From positions 1-64,000 of IMG/VR virus record IMGVR_UViG_3300034683_000117: DNA of 64,000 bases, one strand, 5' to 3'. Shown piece after piece: positions 17,836 to 26,399 of the stretch (its first letter is position 1; every line of letters starts with the position of its first letter). The notes beneath the pieces were generated by a model that did not search any database, had not been told where the DNA came from, and was given only the letters and a program-made list of their open reading frames with translations. This stretch comes from a virus. The position numbers and the translations under genes are program-made.

Positions 17836-18714
17836 CTAATAATTTGTGATTAATACTTCTTGCGTAAACGCAGTGTTATTTTTGCGGTGACTGTTATTAT
17901 TTGTATAAGCAAAATCAAGATTATGGACTATATACTGTTTTGCCCACTCATTTAATACCGTGTTTCCTTTATCGCGATACACAGAAACATTACTCAAAGC
18001 AAACTTAACATGTTGTGTATTAAGCATATCCAAATATTGATACATACGCATTTCATCATTTATAGTCCAATTGTTATTTTCTGTATAGGCGGTTACAGTT
18101 GGATAATACGGAGGGTCAAGATACACAAAATCATCTTGATTGAATTGGTTAAATTCTGTAAAATCCTTATTATAAAATTCTATATTTTTGCATTTAGCAG
18201 CATAATTAAATTGCTTAAATCTATCTCGCATGTTTTGACTAAAACTTCTATTGCCACAAGATTGATTAAACAAGCCACTACGATTAAATCTAATACTGTA
18301 GTTTAAAGAAAAACATGATAAGATAAATAATAACCTTGGTGATGGGTTTTGATTATAGACCATGTCTCGAAAATAATAATATTCTTTTTTAGTGTTTTTA
18401 CCTAAATTATATTGCTGGATGATCGTGTCGATTATATTTAATTCCTTATCAACATCGCAAGTAGCTAAATATTGGACTAATTCAGCAATAAATTTGTTTC
18501 CATCATTATAAACAATCTTATTTGCGTTAACATTAATCGCAACATTACATCCACCACCAAACAAATCATAAAAAATATTAATATGCTCTGGGAATAGTGG
18601 CAATATTTGTGGTAACAGCTTAAACTTACCGCCAGTATAGTTAAGTGGAGATTTAACTAATTGTAAAGAATCAAAATATATTTTAATACCCCCATTCGAA
18701 GTTACATAGAACAT
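17836..18714 (-). CDS. DNA adenine methylase, D12 class (second, DpnM-like)
   Basis: 292 residues with 'SPLNYTGGKFKLLP', 'YDLFGGGCNVAIN', the catalytic 'VYLDPPYYPTVTAYTE' and 'FALSNV'. It is clearly a different D12 lineage from its neighbour. The conserved core begins at about residue 20; the ATG at 18714 has only a weak ribosome site, so the start is uncertain. Confidence 0.88.
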   Translation of the reverse strand: MFYVTSNGGIKIYFDSLQLVKSPLNYTGGKFKLLPQILPLFPEHINIFYDLFGGGCNVAINVNANKIVYNDGNKFIAELVQYLATCDVDKELNIIDTIIQQYNLGKNTKKEYYYFRDMVYNQNPSPRLLFILSCFSLNYSIRFNRSGLFNQSCGNRSFSQNMRDRFKQFNYAAKCKNIEFYNKDFTEFNQFNQDDFVYLDPPYYPTVTAYTENNNWTINDEMRMYQYLDMLNTQHVKFALSNVSVYRDKGNTVLNEWAKQYIVHNLDFAYTNNNSHRKNNTAFTQEVLITNY

Positions 18715-18767
18715 TTGCAGAGATTTGCACTCTGATAACCTACAACTCTGTAAACCACAAAATAGTA

Positions 18768-19646
18768 CTAATTAAGAAACGTTTTAGCTAGTCTGTTATT
18801 AGCAATATCAATATACTCTGGGTTAATTTCAAAGCCTATATAATTCCTGTGTAACCTTTGCGCTACTACAGCAACTGTACCACTACCCATAAACGGGTCA
18901 AGTACAACTCCACCTTCTGGGCATCCTGCTAATATACATAGCTCTGCCAATGCTTCCGGGAATACTGCAAAGTGTGCGCCTTTAAACGGCCTCGTTGGAA
19001 TACTCCATACCGATCTCTTGTTACGCACTGGTACGCCATCTTTCCATTGCCAACGTTCATGCCCCCTATTCGCAAGTTTCTGTTGTTGACCATCTGGCAT
19101 AATAGATGTATGGTATTTACTACTTCCGTGCATTTTTGTATCGTGTCGGCCATCATATGCCGCTGGTTCTTGTATAGCTACATAATCAAAATAGTATTTA
19201 GGAGATTTGGCCAATAAGAATATATGTTCATGAGCTGTATTACACCTATCTTTAACAGATGATGGCATTGCATTGGGCTTGTGCCATATAATGTCCTGCC
19301 GTAAATACCAGCCGTCATTGCGCAAAGCGAACGCAACCAACCATGGAATACCTATTAAATCTTTCCGCTTATAACCTGCTAATCCTCCTGTGCCACAATA
19401 ACTATCTCCTAAATTTAACCATAACGTGCCATCTTTACGTAACACACGTTTTGCTTCACGAAAAATTTGAACCAATTGATCTACATATTGTTCTGGCGAA
19501 CTCTCTAATCCAATTTGACCATCAATACCATAATCTCTTAGAGCATAATACGGAGGTGATGTGACTATGCAATTAATACTATTGTCTAACAATTGTTGTA
19601 ATCCATGTAAACAATCCATATTATAAATTTGATTTAATTCTAACAT
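18768..19646 (-). CDS. DNA methyltransferase (beta class, TSPPYY)
   Basis: 292 residues from the ATG behind GGGAG at 19646; an upstream in-frame ATG lies inside the next gene. Motif IV is 'VTSPPYYALRDYG' near residue 26, motif I is C-terminal 'VLDPFMGSGTVAVVA'. The TSPPY form is common in N4-cytosine and some N6-adenine enzymes. Fourth methyltransferase of the cluster. Confidence 0.9.
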   Translation of the reverse strand: MLELNQIYNMDCLHGLQQLLDNSINCIVTSPPYYALRDYGIDGQIGLESSPEQYVDQLVQIFREAKRVLRKDGTLWLNLGDSYCGTGGLAGYKRKDLIGIPWLVAFALRNDGWYLRQDIIWHKPNAMPSSVKDRCNTAHEHIFLLAKSPKYYFDYVAIQEPAAYDGRHDTKMHGSSKYHTSIMPDGQQQKLANRGHERWQWKDGVPVRNKRSVWSIPTRPFKGAHFAVFPEALAELCILAGCPEGGVVLDPFMGSGTVAVVAQRLHRNYIGFEINPEYIDIANNRLAKTFLN

Positions 19647-19659
19647 TGTTGTCTCCCAA

Positions 19660-20046
19660 TCAATATAAATACTCTTGTATTGAAGATGCGACAATAGACT
19701 GAATTAGGCCATCAATGTCAGTGAACTTAATGGCTAATATATTTCGCATATATTCGGTTAGTTGGCATTGCACCATATGGCAAATTTGCGGGGATAATTG
19801 CGTTAATATGTTGGTCCCAGACGCAGTTTCAATGCGTATTTTACGCTCCTGCACCAGTTGAGCTATAATATCTTCCGTAAGCAAACGAATATTATCAACA
19901 GTGTCGTCAACTAACTGACTAACGTTTTGATTGCTAATTATTTCAATTTCTATAGTTGATTTTTGCATTAATAGGTGAATATAAAATGTAGCATATATAC
20001 CGAATATAACGCCAACACCTAATAGTAATTCGATTAAAAGTTGCAT
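19660..20046 (-). CDS. LLH-holin-like membrane protein
   Basis: 128 residues: one N-terminal membrane segment (about 2-24) and a long helical tail. The pattern 'IISNQNVSQLVDDTVDNI...LAIKFTDIDGLIQSIV' aligns with the LLH-type holin at 47820-48242 ('IGNSNVRKIIDDAIYRV...LALEFNDVYALVVTLV'). The two are therefore paralogs. A holin-like gene between a methyltransferase and a nuclease in the early region is out of place; it may be an antiholin or a membrane anchor. Confidence 0.65.
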   Translation of the reverse strand: MQLLIELLLGVGVIFGIYATFYIHLLMQKSTIEIEIISNQNVSQLVDDTVDNIRLLTEDIIAQLVQERKIRIETASGTNILTQLSPQICHMVQCQLTEYMRNILAIKFTDIDGLIQSIVASSIQEYLY

Positions 20047-20109
20047 ATTACACTCTCCTTGTTCTAATAGTTGTATTTATATATCTGATACTTGTATTGA
20101 AACATATAT

Positions 20110-20880
20110 TTAGAAACGATTATGACACTGACCCCAATATCCACACCATTTGGGCGAACATAAAAAATTATCTTGTTCTTTCGGGTAGAATATTTCATTT
20201 TTTATACTATTTACGACACCGTGTGCCGTATTAATAAATCGGTTTATATCAGTCTGTGTCCTGTATGTTTCCATACGAATAATTTTAGGCTGTTTAGTTT
20301 TAACTAAACAATCTAATGCTAACTTAACGGGGACTCCACCGTATAAATAATTATAGGCTAATGCGTAAGCCGACAATTGTAAATCAGTTTGCACATGATT
20401 GTCTGTAGGAGTTTTTTTATATACTTTATGGTCTATTACCTGTTGTTTGTCGTCTACTAAGTCAATATACCCCAGTAGAGGCACATCTTCAGCAATTTCT
20501 GGTATAATAATAGTGAACTCTTTTTCAACTGCAACAGGCTGAATCATAGGCGCATGAGTACGCTGGTATAAATCTACAATAGCTACACCAGTATCTTTCA
20601 GTTCCCCAGGTTTTTCATCTTCTGTAAATTGTGTTTCTGCCGCACCTTTATCGAACACATCGGCAAAAACTTCTTTAACATCTTCAACAGGTAAATCTTC
20701 ATGAGTATCTATCTTTTGTGAATAATTGTATTCAAATGCTTCATGCACACTCTTACCCAATGTCAATGCCCCAGACGGGGGTATTTTTAATCCCTCCACA
20801 TACCGAAAATAATACTGTGCTGGGCATCGTAAATACATATTAATTTGTGTCACCGATATATGTTCTTGTGGAAAATTCAT
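20110..20880 (-). CDS. RecB/Cas4-like PD-(D/E)XK nuclease
   Basis: 256 residues from the ATG behind GAGGT. 'LRCPAQYYFRYVEGL' near the start, then 'GKSVHEAFEYNY', 'PLLGYIDLVDD..QVIDHKVYKK' (the D-x(n)-D-x-K core), 'QTDLQLSAYALAYNYL' (QxxxY motif) and a C-terminal Cys pair ('CSPKWCGYWGQC') with an earlier Cys, as in the Cas4/AddB-type iron-sulfur nuclease domain. It lies ten bases downstream of the primase. Likely a recombination or DNA-end-processing nuclease of the phage replisome. Confidence 0.8.
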   Translation of the reverse strand: MNFPQEHISVTQINMYLRCPAQYYFRYVEGLKIPPSGALTLGKSVHEAFEYNYSQKIDTHEDLPVEDVKEVFADVFDKGAAETQFTEDEKPGELKDTGVAIVDLYQRTHAPMIQPVAVEKEFTIIIPEIAEDVPLLGYIDLVDDKQQVIDHKVYKKTPTDNHVQTDLQLSAYALAYNYLYGGVPVKLALDCLVKTKQPKIIRMETYRTQTDINRFINTAHGVVNSIKNEIFYPKEQDNFLCSPKWCGYWGQCHNRF

Positions 20881-20890
20881 TGCTTTTACC

Positions 20891-21901
20891 TCATACTTTC
20901 TGTTTAAAATTTTTGTATAATATTTCCCATATATCTTTTCTATCGCAAGGCGATTCTTTACTCTGTAATAATCCCCATTCATCTTTTATAGTGTAAATAT
21001 TTGTAATATTAACAGGTAATTTGAGTTTATCAATATTACTCTGTAATTCTTCGTCAGTTACATCTTGGTCGAGCGCAAATACTATGTCAACATTCATCCG
21101 TAATAATTTTTCTGCCTGAGCATCTGATAACTCCTTCCCTCCAATCGCAACTGCGTTGTGATAACCAAAAGAATCTAGCTTTAATACAGATTTTTCGGCT
21201 TCTACCACAATACACTCATGCTGTTTGGTAATTGCATCTTGGTTTTGATAATACCCATACAATATTTGTGATTTAGGACAAGGATATAGATACAAGTATT
21301 TAGGTTCTATATTATCTATTGCCCTGCCCTTCACACCTACTAATTGGCCAAATTCATCACGAATAGGAATAACTATACGCTCACTATCTATATCTATGCA
21401 AATCTCAAATTTATTTTGGGTATTGCAACAAATACCCTCATTATACCATATAATATGTGGTATTTTGATGTATTGTGTGAGTATATTTTCAGGTAAAATA
21501 GTCATTTTATTGAAATCATCTTTTTTGTTATTTTCTACAAAATTTAACCATTTTAAAATCTCTGGAACCCCGTCATCTTGCGATATATACGCTATATCAC
21601 ATACTTGACATATAATATCTATTGCTTGTGTGAACCCACAATTTTTTGTATATTGCACAAAAGAAACAATGTCTTTGTATGCATAATTATGCATAAATTC
21701 TGGACGTGTATAATCATTAACATTCCACTTATCAGTATATACACATACCGCGTTAGGATTATCTCCATCAGGGTTAGAGCATCGTATCTGGCCGCGATGT
21801 ACTGTAATATGTTGGCAACCAAGATACTCAAGCAACCCAAGCGCCTTATCAATATCAAGTTGCCGCTTAACATCACTGGCCAGCAAGACCTCACCACCCA
21901 T
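20891..21901 (-). CDS. DNA primase (TOPRIM)
   Basis: 336 residues. An N-terminal region with 'CQHITVHRGQIRCSNP' and later 'DYTRP' resembles a reduced CHC2-type zinc finger region. The TOPRIM domain is seen as 'CIVVEAEKSVLKLDSFGYHNAVAIGG' in pieces (Glu near residue 212) and 'VDIVFALDQDVTDEE' (the DxD-like part). It is about half the length of bacterial DnaG and lacks the helicase-binding tail. It is next to the helicase and nuclease genes. Confidence 0.8.
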   Translation of the reverse strand: MGGEVLLASDVKRQLDIDKALGLLEYLGCQHITVHRGQIRCSNPDGDNPNAVCVYTDKWNVNDYTRPEFMHNYAYKDIVSFVQYTKNCGFTQAIDIICQVCDIAYISQDDGVPEILKWLNFVENNKKDDFNKMTILPENILTQYIKIPHIIWYNEGICCNTQNKFEICIDIDSERIVIPIRDEFGQLVGVKGRAIDNIEPKYLYLYPCPKSQILYGYYQNQDAITKQHECIVVEAEKSVLKLDSFGYHNAVAIGGKELSDAQAEKLLRMNVDIVFALDQDVTDEELQSNIDKLKLPVNITNIYTIKDEWGLLQSKESPCDRKDIWEILYKNFKQKV

Positions 21902-21915
21902 CTATTATATATTAA

Positions 21916-23409
21916 TTATTCGGCGGTATCTTCTTTACCTTCGGATATATTTTCTTTAGCGGTAGCTTGGTATCTGGTTGCCCATCCTAACTCTTTAAAT
22001 ATGACTTTGCCCCTATCAACTTCATATATAATTTCCTTGTGGTCTTTACCACCACGATTTTTGTCAATAACACATAAATAGTAGTCTTTATGCATATCAA
22101 GATTAATTACTTGATTATTAAATGGATTGCCTGGCTGATAAATCCTGCATTGTATTTTTTGTTTATCATCATAATCCAGTTGCCTTGACATTTTGAGAAA
22201 ATCAAGGTTGTGCTTAATTTGTTTACCACTAGCAATACTTGATGAATTTAGTATCTTATTCATCAAGCTTTCATCAGTGAGCTGAAACGTGAGCCATAAA
22301 CACATATTAAGGCCACCCTTTTTCTCACTTCCTACTATGCGCTTTAGTTCTTCTGACGCTGCTACAAATTTTTCCCATGAATCCATACCTGCATTACCTT
22401 TGCGAAATGGTTTAAATGTGTCTATAATTGCAAAATTAATTCCGCGTAACTTGTGCTTTTTTAGTAATATTTTTAACGTTGTGTAATCATATACATCAGT
22501 TTCTATAAATTGTATCTTACTATTTTCTTCTATATACTTAGCGGCTTCTTGGCATATTTTATCTTCTGCCGCATTGCACTTACCCATTAATATTGTATCT
22601 TCATCTATTGTGATTCCTGTTTTAGGTGCAAACACGTTATTGACCACACAGGTTAGTAACATGCTGCGCCATTCTTCTTCATCTTGCTCGTTAACAATAA
22701 CTAGGGCAGGCACATGGTTAACAATACTTGTAAACGTCAATATATATGCCGCCTCACGACTTTTACCGTACCCTGAATGCATACCACTCGCATATACCTT
22801 ACCTAACCTCAATCCTCTGGCCAATGTATTGACTATTGGAAATGGTAATGGATATCCAATATCAGGATTAGCCTTTAGGGATTCATAAAATTCTGTCATG
22901 CCATCCCCTATAGGAATACTGTCATGCACATTTTTAATCTGACTACCTACTTGTGCTAATTGCATTTCATATGATTTTAGTATTTGATCAGGTGTCAAGG
23001 TAATTAACTTGTCAATATGTGGCAATACGTTAAATCCACGTTTATCAAGTTCCCGCAGCAGTGTATAAGTTTTAAGTTGATTATACAGCGGTTGCAACGA
23101 CTGTTGTACGTGTGCAACATCCATTAATCGCTTATACGTATCATAGCCGCCAAGCTTATTAAACATCTCTTGCTGTTCACGTGTTAGCTTGCTTACTTCA
23201 ATATTAATTGCAGTAGCGTCAACCACGTCGTGATTAAGGAAAGCATTAGCTAATATTGTATATAAAAAACGTAAATTATTATCTGTAAAATCTTCCTCAG
23301 GGTTAATCAATTCTATATATTCTGTTAGTAACTGTGGTTCACGTGAAATAATACCGAGTACCAGTGATTCAGTCGCAATATCTTGGATAATAGCTACCAC
23401 ATCCTTCAA
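21916..23409 (-). CDS. Replicative DNA helicase (DnaB/RecA-fold)
   Basis: 497 residues. The N-terminal part (about 1-120) resembles the DnaB N-domain ('TESLVLGIISREPQLL'). The RecA-fold has a Walker A variant 'GMHSGYGKSREAA' near residue 216, 'VIVNEQDEEEWRSM' (motif 1a), 'FAIIDTFKPF' (Walker B) and 'LWLTFQLTDES' (sensor region). It should unwind the phage fork. It overlaps the upstream gene by four bases (ATGA). Confidence 0.85.
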   Translation of the reverse strand: MKDVVAIIQDIATESLVLGIISREPQLLTEYIELINPEEDFTDNNLRFLYTILANAFLNHDVVDATAINIEVSKLTREQQEMFNKLGGYDTYKRLMDVAHVQQSLQPLYNQLKTYTLLRELDKRGFNVLPHIDKLITLTPDQILKSYEMQLAQVGSQIKNVHDSIPIGDGMTEFYESLKANPDIGYPLPFPIVNTLARGLRLGKVYASGMHSGYGKSREAAYILTFTSIVNHVPALVIVNEQDEEEWRSMLLTCVVNNVFAPKTGITIDEDTILMGKCNAAEDKICQEAAKYIEENSKIQFIETDVYDYTTLKILLKKHKLRGINFAIIDTFKPFRKGNAGMDSWEKFVAASEELKRIVGSEKKGGLNMCLWLTFQLTDESLMNKILNSSSIASGKQIKHNLDFLKMSRQLDYDDKQKIQCRIYQPGNPFNNQVINLDMHKDYYLCVIDKNRGGKDHKEIIYEVDRGKVIFKELGWATRYQATAKENISEGKEDTAE

Positions 23410-23972
23410 TCAAACATATGTTCATAATCTATATTATCTTGTACATTTTGAACATAATTTGTATTATCGACAAATTCTATATTAGTATCTGGTGTCTGTA
23501 CCGATTGTTTCAATTTATCTTGCTCGTATTGTTTGCTAAAACTATCTATATTTCCCTGTATAGCTTTCATAATATATCTGCATTTTGCAACGTCATTCTT
23601 AAATTGTATTTGCGACATACGCTTAGATAAATACGGTTCTAAACTTTTTAAGCAGGCCAATATGGTATCATAGCTATACCCTGCATATCGACGAGTTTTG
23701 TTAGCATACGTATTACCATTGCGCAGGTCGCTCATACTTGTATACATTTCATGAGGAATCATTTTGTAAAAATACTTATCTTGGATATATTGATATAAAG
23801 CGTCTTTTTCTTTATGTTCTTGTGATACAAATTCATAGCACCGTTTATGATAGGGCGCGCATATTGGCTGCCCGTCAGGGCGAAGATAAATTACACCCTG
23901 ACGATTACGTTTTGGAACTTGCACTAGATCATTTGGCGCAATCTCGCTATGGCAATACACACATTTAGACAT
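23406..23972 (-). CDS. Zinc-finger protein of the replication operon, unknown
   Basis: About 188 residues. The N-terminus has 'CVYCHSEI' and 'YHKRCYEF', likely one zinc site; the C-terminal half is helical with Lys/Gln-rich stretches. Start ATG at 23972 (another ATG lies two codons earlier). It overlaps both neighbours, so it is co-translated with the helicase; a helicase loader or origin-binding role is possible but not shown. Confidence 0.65.
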   Translation of the reverse strand: MSKCVYCHSEIAPNDLVQVPKRNRQGVIYLRPDGQPICAPYHKRCYEFVSQEHKEKDALYQYIQDKYFYKMIPHEMYTSMSDLRNGNTYANKTRRYAGYSYDTILACLKSLEPYLSKRMSQIQFKNDVAKCRYIMKAIQGNIDSFSKQYEQDKLKQSVQTPDTNIEFVDNTNYVQNVQDNIDYEHMFD

Positions 23973-24234
23973 CAGCATCGCCTGTTATATCTTGTTCTGC
24001 GCTGTCTGGCAATACCCCAAGTTCAACATCAACTTCTTTGTCTTTATTCACTTGTATTTTCCGTTTTGGCTTATTAACTGGTTCAACCACATCAGTACTG
24101 ACCCATTGCGGCCACTTTACTTTATATCCTTTATCATCGACTACATTGACTTCTATAAGAATTGCATTATCAGATACCTGTATTACTGTATACACCTGAT
24201 CGCCAAACTTAACCTTATCGCCTACTTCAAACAT
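23965..24234 (-). CDS. Small KOW-like protein, unknown
   Basis: 89 residues. The first 55 form a beta-barrel-like pattern ('EVGDKVKFGDQVYTVIQVSDNAILIEV'), followed by a charged tail. First gene behind the conserved promoter at 24267; GGGGATAG precedes the ATG. Confidence 0.65.
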   Translation of the reverse strand: MFEVGDKVKFGDQVYTVIQVSDNAILIEVNVVDDKGYKVKWPQWVSTDVVEPVNKPKRKIQVNKDKEVDVELGVLPDSAEQDITGDADV

Positions 24235-24266
24235 ATTCTATCCCCTTTCTATACCCTTATATTATA

Positions 24267-24295
24267 ATTATATCATATGATGGTTGGATTGTCAA
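24267..24295 (-). promoter_or_regulatory. Conserved phage promoter, copy 2
   Basis: TTGACA (24295-24290), TATAAT (24272-24267), spacer 17 with the perfect palindrome ATCATATGAT. It drives the replisome and methyltransferase operon (24234 to 14548). Confidence 0.85.
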
Positions 24296-24392
24296 GCATT
24301 ATTTTAATTTTATACACACCTATTTATAGGTTTTATACAAAAAATATTCTGTTATGCCAAGCAACAATAACAATACTGGAATTGACAACTTG

Positions 24393-24550
24393 AACCTCCC
24401 ATTACTAAAGTAATAGGATTCCTGTTTCATCGATTTCGTAACCTCCATCTCCACAGGCTTAAAATCCGACAGTTCCTGCCGTACTTGTTTTGTTACTGTT
24501 ATTCATGATACAGCTCTTTACTCATGACTGAAGTCACGAACGTACAAAGC
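24393..24550 (-). ncRNA. Orphan omega-RNA / right end of a lost TnpB element
   Basis: On the minus strand the sequence has the TnpB-element signature: GGATTTTAAGCCTGTGGAG, a middle part, then a terminal hairpin (CCTATTACTTTAGTAATGGG) ending in AGGTTCAA. The same GGAATTTAAGCCTTTGGAG motif follows the intact tnpB gene at 49559. No tnpB reading frame is left beside it. An upstream TGACTTCAGTCA hairpin lies at 24524-24535. Confidence 0.6.
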
Positions 24551-24559
24551 TTTTTAACA

Positions 24560-24865
24560 TCAATTGGAATGTATAAGATATACAAAATGGCCGAATAGTC
24601 CAAGTGCGGTTATATAACCGTTTGGGAAATCTGTCCTGTACAAGCTGAATACCAGATAGTTGGAAAACTCTGTTGATGTATGCAGATATTCGCTTATTAT
24701 ATCGCTGGACATTCCATTAGTGAATAAATGCAGTGGAGAGTCCCCATTGATTTCTTTTGCCATTTCCCGCTCGGCAAAATCCTGCATCCAAGTAATATAA
24801 CCGTGCCATGACGGGTTTGAAATCATTGCCATAGCTATGATGACTATAATACAGATTATTGCCAT
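24560..24865 (-). CDS. DUF4359-like membrane-anchored protein
   Basis: 101 residues with an N-terminal membrane segment (about 2-16), then 'NPSWHGYITWMQD' and 'SNYLVFSLYRTDF..GYITALGLFGHFVYL', the typical layout of DUF4359 proteins. Function unknown. It lies between two orphan transposon ends, so it may have come in as cargo. Confidence 0.6.
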   Translation of the reverse strand: MAIICIIVIIAMAMISNPSWHGYITWMQDFAEREMAKEINGDSPLHLFTNGMSSDIISEYLHTSTEFSNYLVFSLYRTDFPNGYITALGLFGHFVYLIHSN

Positions 24866-25019
24866 AATGATACTACTGATTTTATCTATACATAAACCCT
24901 CCTATCTGGCCTGCTGGTTGGGCAGTGCATTTTGTATCACATATGATTTATACCCCTTTGTTAGATAATATTTGCAGGTGCTATGATGCGGATAACGTAG
25001 GCATTATGCCTTGGTCTAG

Positions 25020-25066
25020 TCAATTAAGGCTTTTTACAAGCCTACGACTTTAGTCGTGGGTAGTTC
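25020..25066 (+). mobile_element. Orphan right end of an IS200/IS605-type element (+)
   Basis: ACAAGCCTACGACTTTAGTC then GTGGGTAGTTCA forms the terminal hairpin (CCTACGAC / GTCGTGGG) known from right ends of TnpB elements. No tnpA or tnpB lies upstream on this strand. The 130 bases before it hold no gene and may be the remaining omega-RNA scaffold. Confidence 0.6.
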
Positions 25067-25166
25067 ATTCCCCTCAATACAAACATCTTTAGTATGCATA
25101 TTAACATACAAAACAGCTAATCGATACTTAATATTATTGCTGATTTGACGTATTATATTAACTATA

Positions 25167-25388
25167 TTACTTTTCAATATTGTACGTGCTCCTTTTCCAC
25201 GAAATAATGCCATGGATATTCAGTATAGAATAACATATAAATAACACCACTTGTGCCATATTAGGCGTTTTGAACGCTATAATAACCCACAGGATATTGC
25301 TGAGTATCCAAACATAGAAGCCTTCAACCCGCTTTTTGTTAACTAGCAGATTACCAGTCAAACTTAAAACAGTTGCGATCCAAGACAT
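25167..25388 (-). CDS. Small PnuC-like membrane protein
   Basis: 73 residues with three hydrophobic segments and the PnuC-type pattern 'LSLTGNLLVNKKRVEGFYVWILSNILWVIIA' in pieces. Full PnuC (nicotinamide riboside transporter) is about 240 residues; short phage versions are common. A role in NAD precursor uptake is only inferred from the family. Confidence 0.65.
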   Translation of the reverse strand: MSWIATVLSLTGNLLVNKKRVEGFYVWILSNILWVIIAFKTPNMAQVVLFICYSILNIHGIISWKRSTYNIEK

Positions 25389-25434
25389 ACGAATTCCTTT
25401 CTATATGCTATGAAATGCCGTCGGGAATATACCC

Positions 25435-26025
25435 CTATTCAAAACATATGATGTTATTAATATCGCCGACTACATCTTCTATAGTTCTATCTGCATTAAT
25501 TACATAATCGCACTTAATACAATTGAATTTCTCCGCATCATGAGCATATCTTTGATATACCTTGTTTATATCGTCTTGCGTTATAGCATTGGCTCGTTTA
25601 AGCATTCGTTCCATACGCACACTGGCTGATGCATATAATGCAATAGTGATGATTCTTGCGTCAAATACAGTGTATTGCAGTTGACTCGCTCCATACGGGT
25701 CTATTACGTAAATAGATATATCATGTCCGCGATATTGTTCTTTTGTAGCCCAATAATAATGCCCATCGAACAAGGTCTCCGCCATGATAATGCCATGTTG
25801 CTTATGCTGCTGATACATAGACTCGTCTGTAAATATATGTCCCCACTCATCATCGCCACGTGGTGGCCGTGTGGTATATGATTGGATAACATTGTACCCT
25901 TGCTGAGCCAACTCTTTTGCAACAGTTGTTTTGCCTGTACCACTAGCGCCTATTAAACATACAAGCTGGGGCAAATTATTTTGAGAAAATAACGTACCAA
26001 ATTCAGCATCTTCTAATGTTTGCAT
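25435..26025 (-). CDS. Guanylate-kinase-like NMP kinase
   Basis: 196 residues with P-loop 'IGASGTGKTTVAKEL' near residue 26, then 'SYTTRPPRGDDEWGHIF' (GMP-binding motif), 'MAETLFDGHYYWATKEQ' and 'VIDPYGASQL'. This is the guanylate kinase fold. It would convert (d)GMP or a modified nucleotide to the diphosphate in the dNTP supply route. Confidence 0.8.
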   Translation of the reverse strand: MQTLEDAEFGTLFSQNNLPQLVCLIGASGTGKTTVAKELAQQGYNVIQSYTTRPPRGDDEWGHIFTDESMYQQHKQHGIIMAETLFDGHYYWATKEQYRGHDISIYVIDPYGASQLQYTVFDARIITIALYASASVRMERMLKRANAITQDDINKVYQRYAHDAEKFNCIKCDYVINADRTIEDVVGDINNIICFE

Positions 26026-26084
26026 AATCTACTCCTTTGCGAGCTATTTTGAATTTATATAAATAAATACTTCATAATAATCTT

Positions 26085-26198
26085 TACCCGTGAGGAAACC
26101 GCTACTTTAGTGGTGATATGAGCGGGTTTCCTCCTTTCTTATAAGATTATTCTAACAATAAGACTTTTACAAGCCTACATCTTCAGAGGTGGGTAGTT
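26085..26198 (+). mobile_element. Second orphan IS200/IS605-type right end (+)
   Basis: ACAAGCCTACATCTTCAGAG then GTGGGTAGTTAA repeats the hairpin end at 25041-25066 with changed stem bases that keep pairing (CCTACATC / GAGGTGGG). An upstream stem GAGGAAACCGCT...AGCGGGTTTCCTC lies at 26092-26134. No coding sequence remains. It could be a scaffold remnant. Confidence 0.5.
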
Positions 26199-26227
26199 AA
26201 CAATAATATTTGTCCATCCCCCTTCTA

Positions 26228-26383
26228 TTAAGGTTGACGCAATTCTTTTTGCAAAGCTTCTATGGTCTCAATCAGATCGAGGCCGTCTGTTGATAATTTG
26301 CTAACCAACGACGATATATTACCTTTTTTACAACGCGTGAAATATTCCTTCATATCTATTATTTGTTCATCGCTCAACCTCAT
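26228..26383 (-). CDS. Small helical protein, unknown
   Basis: 51 residues ('MRLSDEQIIDMKEYF', then 'KKGNISSLVSKLSTDG', ending 'ALQKELRQP'). GAAAGG precedes the ATG. It ends before the guanylate kinase operon and starts 17 bases after the next gene. Helical and charged; no family recognised. Confidence 0.55.
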   Translation of the reverse strand: MRLSDEQIIDMKEYFTRCKKGNISSLVSKLSTDGLDLIETIEALQKELRQP

Positions 26384-26399
26384 AAAAATATTGACCTTT

